A stretch of 64,000 bases of DNA from contig JALUXV010000530.1 of NCBI GenBank assembly GCA_027013165.1, positions 62,001-126,000 on the forward strand, read 5' to 3'. Both the position numbers and the translations under genes were made by a program. Below the pieces are notes generated by a model that saw only the letters and a list, made by a program, of their open reading frames with translations, had not been told where the DNA came from and did not search any database. This stretch comes from Alteromonadaceae bacterium. Lineage in GTDB: Bacteria; Pseudomonadota; Gammaproteobacteria; Enterobacterales; Alteromonadaceae. Positions 35,126 through 42,686 of the stretch are shown here, piece after piece; the stretch's first letter is position 1; every line of letters starts with the position of its first letter.

Positions 35126-36412
35126 ATGTTTCAATATTATCTTCAGCTCAGTATTAAAAATCTCAAGCGATTTCCAACCCTATATGGATTGGTTACATTA
35201 ACCCTCGCCATTGGTGTAGGTGTATTTACTGCAAACCTTGCCATTTTGAATACGATGGCAAGCGACCCTATTCCTGAAAAAAGTGCGCAGCTTTTTCATA
35301 TCAGCATAAATACTTGGCCGGTGGAAACGAACCGCGACCCCATCACGGACATTATGCGCTATTCAGACGGTATGGCATTAAAGCAGGGAGAATTCGCTGA
35401 TAGCATGGTGCTTCACTACCGCTCCCACGCCTATATTCGCGATGCCGAATCAAATAGTCTAACCCGCTTTTCCAGCGCTGTTCGCGCATCATCACATCAA
35501 TTTCTAACCATGGTTAACGCACCATTCAAATACGGTAGTAGCTACACCGATGATCACAGTCGCAACGTGGTGCTGGGTGCACAAATGAACCAAACCTTAT
35601 TTGCTGGCGAAAACAGTGTAGGTAAAACTTTAGAGGTCAACGGCGAACTGTTCACAATTGTTGGTGTACTAGACGAATGGCCCCTTCGCCCTATGTTTTA
35701 TCACGTACACGAAGGGCTAGAATTTCGCGGCACAGAAGACTTATTCATTCCCATTGAAACCGCATTAGACAGTGACTTAGCAGCATCAGTCAGAACCGTG
35801 TCTACCGATAATTTTGACACTATGGCTGAAACCAGAGATAGAGGTGTTTATTACTTGCAAGGTTGGGTAGAACTTACCAACGAGGCACAAAAACAACGCT
35901 TTATATCCGCTATGCAGGGTCACTCTCATTCGCTGAAAGAAGCCGGTCAGTTTCCCAATGAAATCATTACCCAACTGCATGACGTGAACGAATGGTTAGC
36001 ACACAACGAAGTGGTTGATAACCGTGTGGCAGCCTTTGCCATCGCAACGAGTTTGTTCTTGGTGGTGTGTATTTTTAACGCCAGTAGTTTGCTGCTTGCT
36101 CGCTACAGTGCCACTAACTTTGATACGGCGCTAAAGCGTGCCTTAGGAGTAAGTAAACAACAGTTGCTCATGCAAGGCATAGTAGAAGGTGCGTTTACTG
36201 GGGTTATCTCTGGCTTAATTTCTTTGCTGCTTGCTTACGTATTCTTGCACATATCGGTAATGCTTCTGCCCAATCTAGAATACGTAGCGGTGATGGGAAT
36301 GGACATGCTCATATTGGGCTTTCTCTTAGCGCTTATTACTACTCTGCTCAGCTCGCTGTACCCCGTTGTACGCTCTCGTACCGTTGCCATTTCAACAGAA
36401 TTAAAAGGATAG
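35126..36412 (+). CDS. ABC exporter permease 1 (MacB/FtsX type)
   Basis: The 428-residue protein has an N-terminal membrane segment (about 19-41: YGLVTLTLAIGVGVFTANLAI), a large periplasmic MacB-PCD-like domain (about 45-290) and three C-terminal segments of the FtsX domain. This mechanotransmission fold moves substrates from the periplasm through an outer-membrane channel. The conserved DTALKRALGVSKQQLLMQGIVEG coupling-helix region follows the second segment. It is 10 bases after the ATPase. With the second permease it probably forms an asymmetric pair; the sequences differ clearly from each other. Confidence 0.88.
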   Translation: MFQYYLQLSIKNLKRFPTLYGLVTLTLAIGVGVFTANLAILNTMASDPIPEKSAQLFHISINTWPVETNRDPITDIMRYSDGMALKQGEFADSMVLHYRSHAYIRDAESNSLTRFSSAVRASSHQFLTMVNAPFKYGSSYTDDHSRNVVLGAQMNQTLFAGENSVGKTLEVNGELFTIVGVLDEWPLRPMFYHVHEGLEFRGTEDLFIPIETALDSDLAASVRTVSTDNFDTMAETRDRGVYYLQGWVELTNEAQKQRFISAMQGHSHSLKEAGQFPNEIITQLHDVNEWLAHNEVVDNRVAAFAIATSLFLVVCIFNASSLLLARYSATNFDTALKRALGVSKQQLLMQGIVEGAFTGVISGLISLLLAYVFLHISVMLLPNLEYVAVMGMDMLILGFLLALITTLLSSLYPVVRSRTVAISTELKG

Positions 36413-36416
36413 AATC

Positions 36417-37628
36417 GTGAATATTAAAGCTTTATTGAAGTCACTCCTTTTACGTCGTTTCACCTCTAGCCTACTTGTGCTTCAGCTCGCACTCACTCTT
36501 GGGCTCATCGTCAACAGTGTAGTGTTGGCGTTAGATGCACGGGAGAAGCTGCTTCAACCCACGGGTTTACCACTGGAAAAACTGCTTGTGCTGGAATCAT
36601 GGCCTACCTCTGGTGCCTATAAAGACAGCGACTACTATCGCTCTATCTTAGATGAAGACTTGCTTAAGCTGTCGCAGCTTGATGGAGTAAACGCTGTATC
36701 GCCACAAATTCAGGTACCCATTCAAAATGGCGGCTGGAATATGAATATGGAAGATATAGATACCCCACCAGATGCAGAGCTAGAACGCTTGTTGAACTAT
36801 GTCGCCGTTTATTACTCCACCCCTGATATATTCAACACTTTTGAACTTGAGCTTGTTGATGGTAGAAAGTTGACGTGGGATGACGAAATTACCGATCAAA
36901 CAGGTAGTGAGCGAAACATTGTGATTAGTGAGTCTTTAGCAAATACTTTGTACCCTGACGGAGCTGTAGGGCGAATCACCAATCGCGGGCGTGTAGTGGG
37001 GGTAGTTAAAGACTTCATCAACAACCCGTTTCTTGACCCTAAGAAACAGTTTTTCTTCTTTGCCATTGGGCCGGTAACCAATAGTTCATTTACTCAGTAT
37101 TATGTATTAAATGTAGATCCTGCGAAAATGGATGCGGTTAGACACGCAGCCAAAGACACTATATTAGGTGTACAAGCAGAACGTGATATCTCAAGTGTTT
37201 ACACATTTGCAGAACATCACACTGAGTTTTTCGAGCAAGACACTGGGCTTGCTGGCCTATTCGCCATGCTATGTATGTTGATGCTAGTGATCTCTGCTAT
37301 TAGTAGTTTTGCCCACGCGCAATTTCACATTACTCGCCAGAAAAAGCTGATAGGTATTCGTCGCGCATTGGGGGCAAAAAAGCGAGATGTATTGCTTTAT
37401 GTACTTAGCGAAAACTGGCTTGTGACTCTACTTGGTGCAGTCATTGGAATGGGCTTCATTGTTGGCTTTAACATGTTGCTGGGTGAGCAGATTGACATCA
37501 GCCAACCTTCTATAGCACTTGTGGCTTTGTCAGTGTTTATCGTATTTGCTTCTGGCACCATAGCAACATGGTTCCCTGCATGGCGTACGAGTATGATTCC
37601 ACCGGTCATCGCCACCCGCACAGTTTAA
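36417..37628 (+). CDS. ABC exporter permease 2 (MacB/FtsX type)
   Basis: The 403-residue protein has the same layout as the preceding permease: an N-terminal membrane segment (about 16-36), a periplasmic domain with ERNIVISESLANTLYPD around 162-178, and three C-terminal FtsX segments. The coupling helix carries LIGIRRALGAKKRDVLLYVLSE. The gene starts 4 bases after permease 1 (GTG ATG junction region), so the two are translationally coupled and probably made in equal amounts. A 97-base gap with a hairpin separates it from the regulator gene. Confidence 0.88.
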   Translation: MNIKALLKSLLLRRFTSSLLVLQLALTLGLIVNSVVLALDAREKLLQPTGLPLEKLLVLESWPTSGAYKDSDYYRSILDEDLLKLSQLDGVNAVSPQIQVPIQNGGWNMNMEDIDTPPDAELERLLNYVAVYYSTPDIFNTFELELVDGRKLTWDDEITDQTGSERNIVISESLANTLYPDGAVGRITNRGRVVGVVKDFINNPFLDPKKQFFFFAIGPVTNSSFTQYYVLNVDPAKMDAVRHAAKDTILGVQAERDISSVYTFAEHHTEFFEQDTGLAGLFAMLCMLMLVISAISSFAHAQFHITRQKKLIGIRRALGAKKRDVLLYVLSENWLVTLLGAVIGMGFIVGFNMLLGEQIDISQPSIALVALSVFIVFASGTIATWFPAWRTSMIPPVIATRTV

Positions 37629-37649
37629 ACACTTTGTAGCAGAATTATC

Positions 37650-37690
37650 CTTTCGCCCCAACTGCAATAACAGGTAGGATGGGGCGAAAG
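37650..37690 (+). other. Hairpin between exporter and regulator genes
   Basis: CTTTCGCCCCA (37650-37660) and TGGGGCGAAAG (37680-37690) form a perfect 11-bp stem with a 19-base loop and no T run. It could limit read-through to, or set the expression of, the two-component genes. Confidence 0.55.
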
Positions 37691-37725
37691 CGTTAGCTGA
37701 ATAATAAAGCGCACATGGAGAGAAA

Positions 37726-38988
37726 ATGGCACGCGTATTAGTCGTAGACGATAACCCCGATGTTTTAGATGCATTGGATTTGCTATTGGGGTTACACGGT
37801 CACACATTGGTGCTGGCGAGCACACTTAAAGATGCCATTATGGCTGTTCAACACAAACAGATCGACCTTGTGATTCAAGACATGAACTTCACTGAAGATC
37901 TTACTTCGGGTAATGAAGGTAAATCGCTGTTTTATAAATTAAAGGAAGTGAATCCGAACTTACCTATCGTGCTAATTACCGCATGGACACACCTAGACAC
38001 CGCCATAGAACTTGTCAAAGCAGGTGCCGTAGATTATCTCCCCAAACCTTGGGACGATGAAAAGTTACTCAGCTTAATTAATAAGTATGCTAATTCTACC
38101 CTAGAACCCCAAAGCAAAACCTCACTCATATACACTAGCGCGATAATGGGTCAATTGATAGGTCAGGCACAGCGAGTGGCTAGTGCCGACATCAATGTGA
38201 TGATTACCGGCGAAAACGGGTGCGGTAAGGAAGTATTGGCTGATTATATTCACCAACACTCAACTCGACAAAGTGCACCATTCGTAAAAGTAAACATTGG
38301 TGCTATTCCACCAGATTTGATGGAGGCTGAGCTTTTCGGTGCAGAAAAAGGCGCGTTTACTGGCGCAAATTCCCAGCGTATTGGTCGCTTTGAAGCCGCC
38401 GATGATGGAACATTATTCTTAGACGAAATCGGTAACTTGTCTTTAAGTGGGCAAATGAAATTATTGCGGGTACTGCAAACCGGTGAATTTGAAAAACTTG
38501 GCGCGAATACCACACAAAAAGTAAATGTAAGAGTACTGTGTGCGACCAACGCTGACCTACCGGCTATGGTTAAAGCCGGCAGCTTTCGAGAAGATTTATG
38601 GTTTCGATTAAATGTAGTTGAGCTTCATTTACCGCCATTGCGTGAACGAAAAGACGACATAGCGCCACTCGCCAAGTACTTTCTACATCCCGAATTCTCT
38701 TTGAGTGATGATGCGCTGAGTTTTCTCCAACAACAATCCTGGCCGGGCAATGTCCGTGAACTGCAAAACGCCTGTGAACGGGCCAAAGTATTCTCTTCGT
38801 CTCAGGTACTATCTCCAGCAGATTTCCAACTTGAAGCTTCGGTAGCTATTAATGAAAAGGCTCAGATTGAAGCTGCACTTAAAGCTCACAAAGGTGTTAT
38901 TAAACAAACTGCACTAGCACTAGGTCTGAGCAGACAAGCCCTTTATCGCCGCATTGAAAAATACAAGATTGATGTAGAGAATGAATAA
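37726..38988 (+). CDS. NtrC-family sigma-54 response regulator
   Basis: The 420 residues fall into the three NtrC domains. The receiver domain (about 3-120) has acidic residues D8 and D9, phospho-acceptor D52 and K107. The AAA+ domain has Walker A GENGCGKE at 162-169, the sigma-54-contacting loop GAFTGA at 209-214 and Walker B FLDE at 231-234. A Fis-type helix-turn-helix ends the protein (ALALGLSRQALYRRI). It should activate the sigma-54 promoter at 32953 through the sites at 32833-32890, the only such pair in the window, giving positive autoregulation of the exporter-sensor operon. The kinase gene starts immediately after its stop. Confidence 0.93.
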   Translation: MARVLVVDDNPDVLDALDLLLGLHGHTLVLASTLKDAIMAVQHKQIDLVIQDMNFTEDLTSGNEGKSLFYKLKEVNPNLPIVLITAWTHLDTAIELVKAGAVDYLPKPWDDEKLLSLINKYANSTLEPQSKTSLIYTSAIMGQLIGQAQRVASADINVMITGENGCGKEVLADYIHQHSTRQSAPFVKVNIGAIPPDLMEAELFGAEKGAFTGANSQRIGRFEAADDGTLFLDEIGNLSLSGQMKLLRVLQTGEFEKLGANTTQKVNVRVLCATNADLPAMVKAGSFREDLWFRLNVVELHLPPLRERKDDIAPLAKYFLHPEFSLSDDALSFLQQQSWPGNVRELQNACERAKVFSSSQVLSPADFQLEASVAINEKAQIEAALKAHKGVIKQTALALGLSRQALYRRIEKYKIDVENE

Positions 38989-40284
38989 ATGGCACTAGTA
39001 ACACTGATTGTTTTTAATCTTGTATGGGTACTTGGGCTTGTTTGGGCGTGGCAAAAACATATTGTGCTTTTCTTGTTATTACTCGCAGCGGGAGTTGTCG
39101 CGTCAGCCTTGTTTTTACGACGAACTATGCTGCAACAGGCGTCTACATTAGACTTATTAGAAGACGGCTTACTCCACATGTTGGACAATAACTTTGCCAT
39201 AAGTTTGCCTTCAAAAAACGGCAAACAGTCTGCCCAAATACTCTCTTTGTTTAATCAAGTTACCGACAAACTTCGCGTAGAGCGTCAGCACATTTTCCAA
39301 CGAGAATTGCTGCTTGATAAGGTGGTGAATGAATCAAACGTAGTTACCGTGCTCGTTAATCACAACGACACTATTGTTTTCGCCAATCACGCCGCAAAGC
39401 AATGGTTCGAACCAAACTCCACAGCCATGATAGGTGCCGATTGGACACCACTATTTAAAGAAATTACACCGCTTTTTTATCAGCAGCTGAGTGAGCAAGG
39501 CAGTGCCATATGTACGGTAGAAATGGGAGACGCTCGTTCTCAATCCTGGCATGTGAGTCGTTCGCCGTTAAAACTCAATGGTGCTTCCCATACCTTGTAT
39601 TTATTCAAACCCATGACCGAAGCGCTGAACAAACAAGAGCTGGAGATTTGGAAAAAAGCCATACGGGTGATAAGTCACGAGTTGAACAACTCTATCGCAC
39701 CGATCAGCTCTTTGTGTCATAGCGGGCGTTTATTGTCCCAACCCAATGCACTTGAGTACGATGCAGAAAAACTAGAGCGAGTATTTAATGGCATATCACG
39801 GCGGGTCAATCACCTAAACGACTTTGTAAAAAGTTATGGAAAGCTCGCCAAATTAGGCTCCCCCGATAAAGAACAAGTTAACACGCTTGAACTGCTGCAA
39901 GATGTACAACTACTTTACCAGTGTGCTTTGCACGCACCTGATCATTTGCCTCTATTGAATATCGACAAGGCGCAAGTTGAACAAGCACTCATCAACTTAG
40001 TTAAGAATGCCAACGACGCCGCCAGTGCGCCATCCGCCGTTACCATAACAGCAAACGTTCTGCCGACTATGGTGATGATTAGTGTGGAAGACGACGGAAA
40101 AGGCATTCCCGATGATGTTATTCATCAAGTAATGTTGCCTTTTTTCAGTACCAAACAAGGCGGCACAGGGGTTGGACTCGCCATATGTAAAAATGTTGCC
40201 GAAGCCCACAGTGGAAGCCTCACCTTGCGTAACAAGGAAGATGGCGGCCTGATTGCCAGCTTGTCGTTACCCTTGGATAACTAA
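38989..40284 (+). CDS. Membrane histidine kinase with PAS domain, partner of the NtrC-type regulator
   Basis: The protein has 431 residues: two adjacent membrane segments (about 5-22 and 25-43), a HAMP-like linker, a PAS domain (about 110-210), a HisKA-type dimerisation segment with H230 in SHELNNSIAPIS and a HATPase domain with N340, DDGKGIP at 368-374 and GGTGVGLAI at 391-399. With almost no periplasmic part, it likely senses within the membrane, through PAS, or through contact with the exporter. The ATG directly follows the regulator stop. The HELNN box is that of NtrB/PgtB-like kinases that partner NtrC-type regulators. Confidence 0.92.
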   Translation: MALVTLIVFNLVWVLGLVWAWQKHIVLFLLLLAAGVVASALFLRRTMLQQASTLDLLEDGLLHMLDNNFAISLPSKNGKQSAQILSLFNQVTDKLRVERQHIFQRELLLDKVVNESNVVTVLVNHNDTIVFANHAAKQWFEPNSTAMIGADWTPLFKEITPLFYQQLSEQGSAICTVEMGDARSQSWHVSRSPLKLNGASHTLYLFKPMTEALNKQELEIWKKAIRVISHELNNSIAPISSLCHSGRLLSQPNALEYDAEKLERVFNGISRRVNHLNDFVKSYGKLAKLGSPDKEQVNTLELLQDVQLLYQCALHAPDHLPLLNIDKAQVEQALINLVKNANDAASAPSAVTITANVLPTMVMISVEDDGKGIPDDVIHQVMLPFFSTKQGGTGVGLAICKNVAEAHSGSLTLRNKEDGGLIASLSLPLDN

Positions 40285-40379
40285 CCGTGTAAAAACTGTT
40301 GACTTTGCTACGCGCCAGATCAACACTGACGCTGTTAAATTACACATAAACACAGGTTTCAAAAAGGTATAACTACGCC

Positions 40380-40451
40380 ATGCGCTTAGTCAATTGCAAC
40401 CCGATCACTATTCTGATTCTCGTCATTATTAGGCAATGGCGGGTGTGCTAG
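40380..40451 (+). CDS. Ile/Leu/Val-rich leader peptide of a transcription attenuator
   Basis: This 23-residue frame (ATG 40380, TAG 40449) has nine consecutive codons, 9-17, reading ITILILVII, preceded by NCNP and followed by RQW. Eleven of its 23 residues are Ile, Leu or Val. Such a run, directly ahead of an alternative hairpin set and a terminator, is the hallmark of leader peptides of branched-chain amino acid operons such as ilvL. The AGG upstream is about 12 bases from the ATG, which is long. The next gene is not an ilv or leu gene, which is unexpected. Confidence 0.75.
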   Translation: MRLVNCNPITILILVIIRQWRVC

Positions 40452-40499
40452 TGTGTAACTAAAGAATCACTAAAACCCGCCGCAACGGCGGGTTTTTTT
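40396..40499 (+). terminator. Attenuator: alternative hairpins and Rho-independent terminator
   Basis: Four segments can be seen: 1, GCAACCCG at 40396-40403; 2, GGCGGGT at 40438-40444; 3, ACCCGCC at 40475-40481; 4, GGCGGGT at 40487-40493, followed by seven T (40493-40499). Segment 3 pairs with 4 (terminator) or with 2 (antiterminator), and 1 can pair with 2. Segment 1 lies just before the Ile/Leu/Val codons, so a ribosome stalled there would mask it and free segment 2 to pair with 3. This is the classic logic of ilv attenuation. Confidence 0.8.
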
Positions 40500-40539
40500 A
40501 TGCAATGTCGTTGCGGTAATTTAAAAGAGAATAATCACA

Positions 40540-40938
40540 ATGACAGACACCATCACCCAATTGTTGGCAAAATTACATACAGCCGTAAACAGTGGCGACA
40601 GCCAAGCCGTTGATAGCTGCTATGCCGAAAATGCAAAAGTTGTTGCCTCGCCTTTAGCCCAGTCTCAGCACCATCCCCATGACTGCGTGCGCGCGCTGCA
40701 AGACTTTCAACGCAAATTTATGCCTCAGCATAATGTTACCCAAGGCGATGAAATTGTTATCGAAGCGGGAGATATTGCACTAGTCATCACTAAACTCTAT
40801 CTAGTGCCTAAAGCAACCCCGGATGCACTGCCGTGTGAGCCTAAAAAAGCCGTGTATGTGATGCAACGGCAAAGTACTGGTGAGTGGCGCTGCATCATCG
40901 ATAACTTTTTTGGTACAGACTTGCTCGACTTTGCCTAA
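40540..40938 (+). CDS. NTF2-like / SnoaL-like protein
   Basis: The 132-residue soluble protein fits the NTF2-like (SnoaL, DUF4440) fold: an N-terminal helix pair with LHTAVNSGDSQAVDSCYAENAKVV, a core in which FMPQHN precedes a beta segment, and a C-terminal WRCIIDNFFGTDLL. Members are small enzymes, ligand-binding proteins or stress proteins, and no catalytic residues settle the matter. The start has GAGA upstream. It is the only gene downstream of the Ile/Leu/Val attenuator and is followed by a convergent operon, so any control by the attenuator acts on this gene alone. It may be unrelated to amino acid synthesis. Confidence 0.75.
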   Translation: MTDTITQLLAKLHTAVNSGDSQAVDSCYAENAKVVASPLAQSQHHPHDCVRALQDFQRKFMPQHNVTQGDEIVIEAGDIALVITKLYLVPKATPDALPCEPKKAVYVMQRQSTGEWRCIIDNFFGTDLLDFA

Positions 40939-41015
40939 CAGCGAGCTGTTTGAAAAGGATTATAGATTGAAGTACCTATTAGAGCAGGTTGCTACTGTTC
41001 AGCCTGCGTATTGTG

Positions 41016-41534
41016 TTATTCAAACTCAACAATCACTTCAATTTCTACCGCAGAGTTGAGGGGTAATGACGACATCCCCACGGCAGAGCGGGCGTGTTTA
41101 CCCTTTTCACCGAATACTTCCACCATTAAGTCGGAAAAGCCATTGATCACCTGTGAATGTTCCGTGTAATCAGCAGTGGCATTTACCATTCCTGTAACCT
41201 TTACAATCCGCACCACCTTATCTAAGCCGCCCAAGTGTTCGGCAATAGTGCTTAGTAGCGAAACACCCGCTTGGCGAGCAGCGGCAGCGCCCTGTTGAGT
41301 GGTAAGGTCCTCCCCCAGCTTTCCAGTTATTATCTGACCTTGTTCATCAAGGGGAATATGCCCTGCGGTAAAGAGTAAGTTGCCCGACTTCACCGCATAA
41401 ACGTAGTTTGCGGTTGGCGCTCCTTTTTCGACTAAAGAAATACCCAAGTTGGCCAAACGTTCATCTACACTCTCATTGGCCTGTGAATGCATAGCAAACA
41501 CAAGGAAGCTTAGTAGCAAGATTACTCTTTTCAT
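41016..41534 (-). CDS. Exported RidA/YjgF-family protein
   Basis: The 172 residues start with a signal peptide (about 1-19, ending MHSQA) followed by a RidA domain. Family motifs are present: GNLLFTAGHIPLDEQGQII, then QGAAAARQAGVSLLSTI, KVTGMVN and RSAVGMSSLPLNSAVEIEVI. RidA hydrolyses reactive imines such as 2-aminoacrylate. The arginine that binds the substrate carboxylate in the archetype is present (R145 region in ARSAVG). Exported members are less well understood. It is the last gene of the sucrose operon, 19 bases after the LacI gene, so co-transcription is likely though the link to sucrose is unclear. Confidence 0.85.
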   Translation of the reverse strand: MKRVILLLSFLVFAMHSQANESVDERLANLGISLVEKGAPTANYVYAVKSGNLLFTAGHIPLDEQGQIITGKLGEDLTTQQGAAAARQAGVSLLSTIAEHLGGLDKVVRIVKVTGMVNATADYTEHSQVINGFSDLMVEVFGEKGKHARSAVGMSSLPLNSAVEIEVIVEFE

Positions 41535-41553
41535 TTCAGTTCCTTTTAAATGA

Positions 41554-42606
41554 CTATACCGGCGCGCTGTCGCCGTCTACCAATGAGAAGGGTAAAATCT
41601 CACTGTGGGATGTGCGATCTAAAAACATTCTTGCGGCCATCGCCCCTTTTTTCACATTAAACTGCTCAACCGTCGCTAGCGTAGGGTGGTAACGGCTGGC
41701 CTCATCAATGCCATCAAAACCTACAATACGAATATCTTGAGGTACACGCAATCCCAGTTTGAGTGCTTCTTGCGTAGCAGTTAATGCAATAACATCACTC
41801 ATACATAATAAGACATCGGGTCGGGGTGTTTTTGATAACACGTGTTGCGCCGCCACTTTGGCATATTTCTGTGAACTCTCGGGGATGTGCCAAATATCTT
41901 CATTCGACACGGTAATATCACACTCTGCGAGCGCTTTCATGTAACCGTCCAATCGACGATGTGATACTGAGAATTCTGAATCGATTAGAGGACTGTCGTT
42001 TACTGCGCAAGCATATTTACCCTCTATTAATCGAAGGCCTAGAATTGCAACACGCTTGGCACCATCACCAAGGGCAACTTTGCCGATTTCATAAGCCGCT
42101 TGATAGTTATCAATATTAACGGAGGGTGCGGTTCCAATATCAAAGTCGGCAGTAACTACGTGTTTGCTAATGTTAGAAAGCTGATTTAGAAGATTTTGGT
42201 TTCTAGGCGCACCATAGCAAATAAAACCGTCAACAAAGTCTACGACATCGTTAACACTGTCATTGCTACCTGAAAACAGCAGCAGATTTGCATCGGTATT
42301 TTTAAGCTCTTGTGCTACACCGCGAATAAATTGGCTTGCTACCGGATCACTCACCATGTAATCCAAGCTGTCGGGTAATACAAGGGCAATAATATTAGTT
42401 TGCCCTCGGCGCAAAGAGCGTGCCGCTTTATTAGGGCCAAAATACCCCATTTCCTCGCACGCTTTTAGTATGCTTTCTCGTTTTTTTGCAGAGAGCTGGT
42501 CAGGTCTATTAAAGGCGTTTGAAATAGTCGCAGTAGAAACGTCTAGTCGCCGCGCTACTTCTTTTATTGTTAGTTTTGCCGAAGTCACGTTATTCCTATG
42601 GATCAA
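41554..42606 (-). CDS. LacI-family repressor of the sucrose operon
   Basis: The protein has 350 residues. The helix-turn-helix lies at about 12-35 (TIKEVARRLDVSTATISNAF), with the hinge and ARSLRRG just after, and the effector domain follows. The C-terminal part ends in a DRTSH/LVDGDSAPV tail. It is transcribed with the sucrose phosphorylase, 80 bases downstream of it, and that gap contains a long hairpin ending next to its start codon. Its likely operator is CTTAATCGATTAAG upstream of the TonB receptor, the only strong LacI-like dyad of this type near the operon. The effector is presumably sucrose or a product, by context. Confidence 0.87.
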   Translation of the reverse strand: MIHRNNVTSAKLTIKEVARRLDVSTATISNAFNRPDQLSAKKRESILKACEEMGYFGPNKAARSLRRGQTNIIALVLPDSLDYMVSDPVASQFIRGVAQELKNTDANLLLFSGSNDSVNDVVDFVDGFICYGAPRNQNLLNQLSNISKHVVTADFDIGTAPSVNIDNYQAAYEIGKVALGDGAKRVAILGLRLIEGKYACAVNDSPLIDSEFSVSHRRLDGYMKALAECDITVSNEDIWHIPESSQKYAKVAAQHVLSKTPRPDVLLCMSDVIALTATQEALKLGLRVPQDIRIVGFDGIDEASRYHPTLATVEQFNVKKGAMAARMFLDRTSHSEILPFSLVDGDSAPV

Positions 42607-42608
42607 TT

Positions 42609-42675
42609 GCAGCCAATCTTGGACTGATCTTTAAACACAATACCCTTATCATCAGTCGGGTCAAGATTTGGCTGC
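42609..42675 (-). other. Long imperfect hairpin between sucrose phosphorylase and lacI-type genes
   Basis: GCAGCCAATCTTG (42609-42621) pairs with CAAGATTTGGCTGC (42662-42675, one bulge), and GACTGAT (42622-42628) with ATCAGTC (42651-42657). The minus strand has no T run after it. It ends two bases before the repressor start codon, so it may mask the ribosome site or mark RNA processing. Confidence 0.6.
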
Positions 42676-42686
42676 GTTTTTAATCC

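Noticed and set aside
40939-41015. GCAGG/CCTGC inverted repeat as a terminator for the NTF2-like and RidA genes
   Set aside because: The stem is only about 5 bp with a long loop and no T run, too weak to call.
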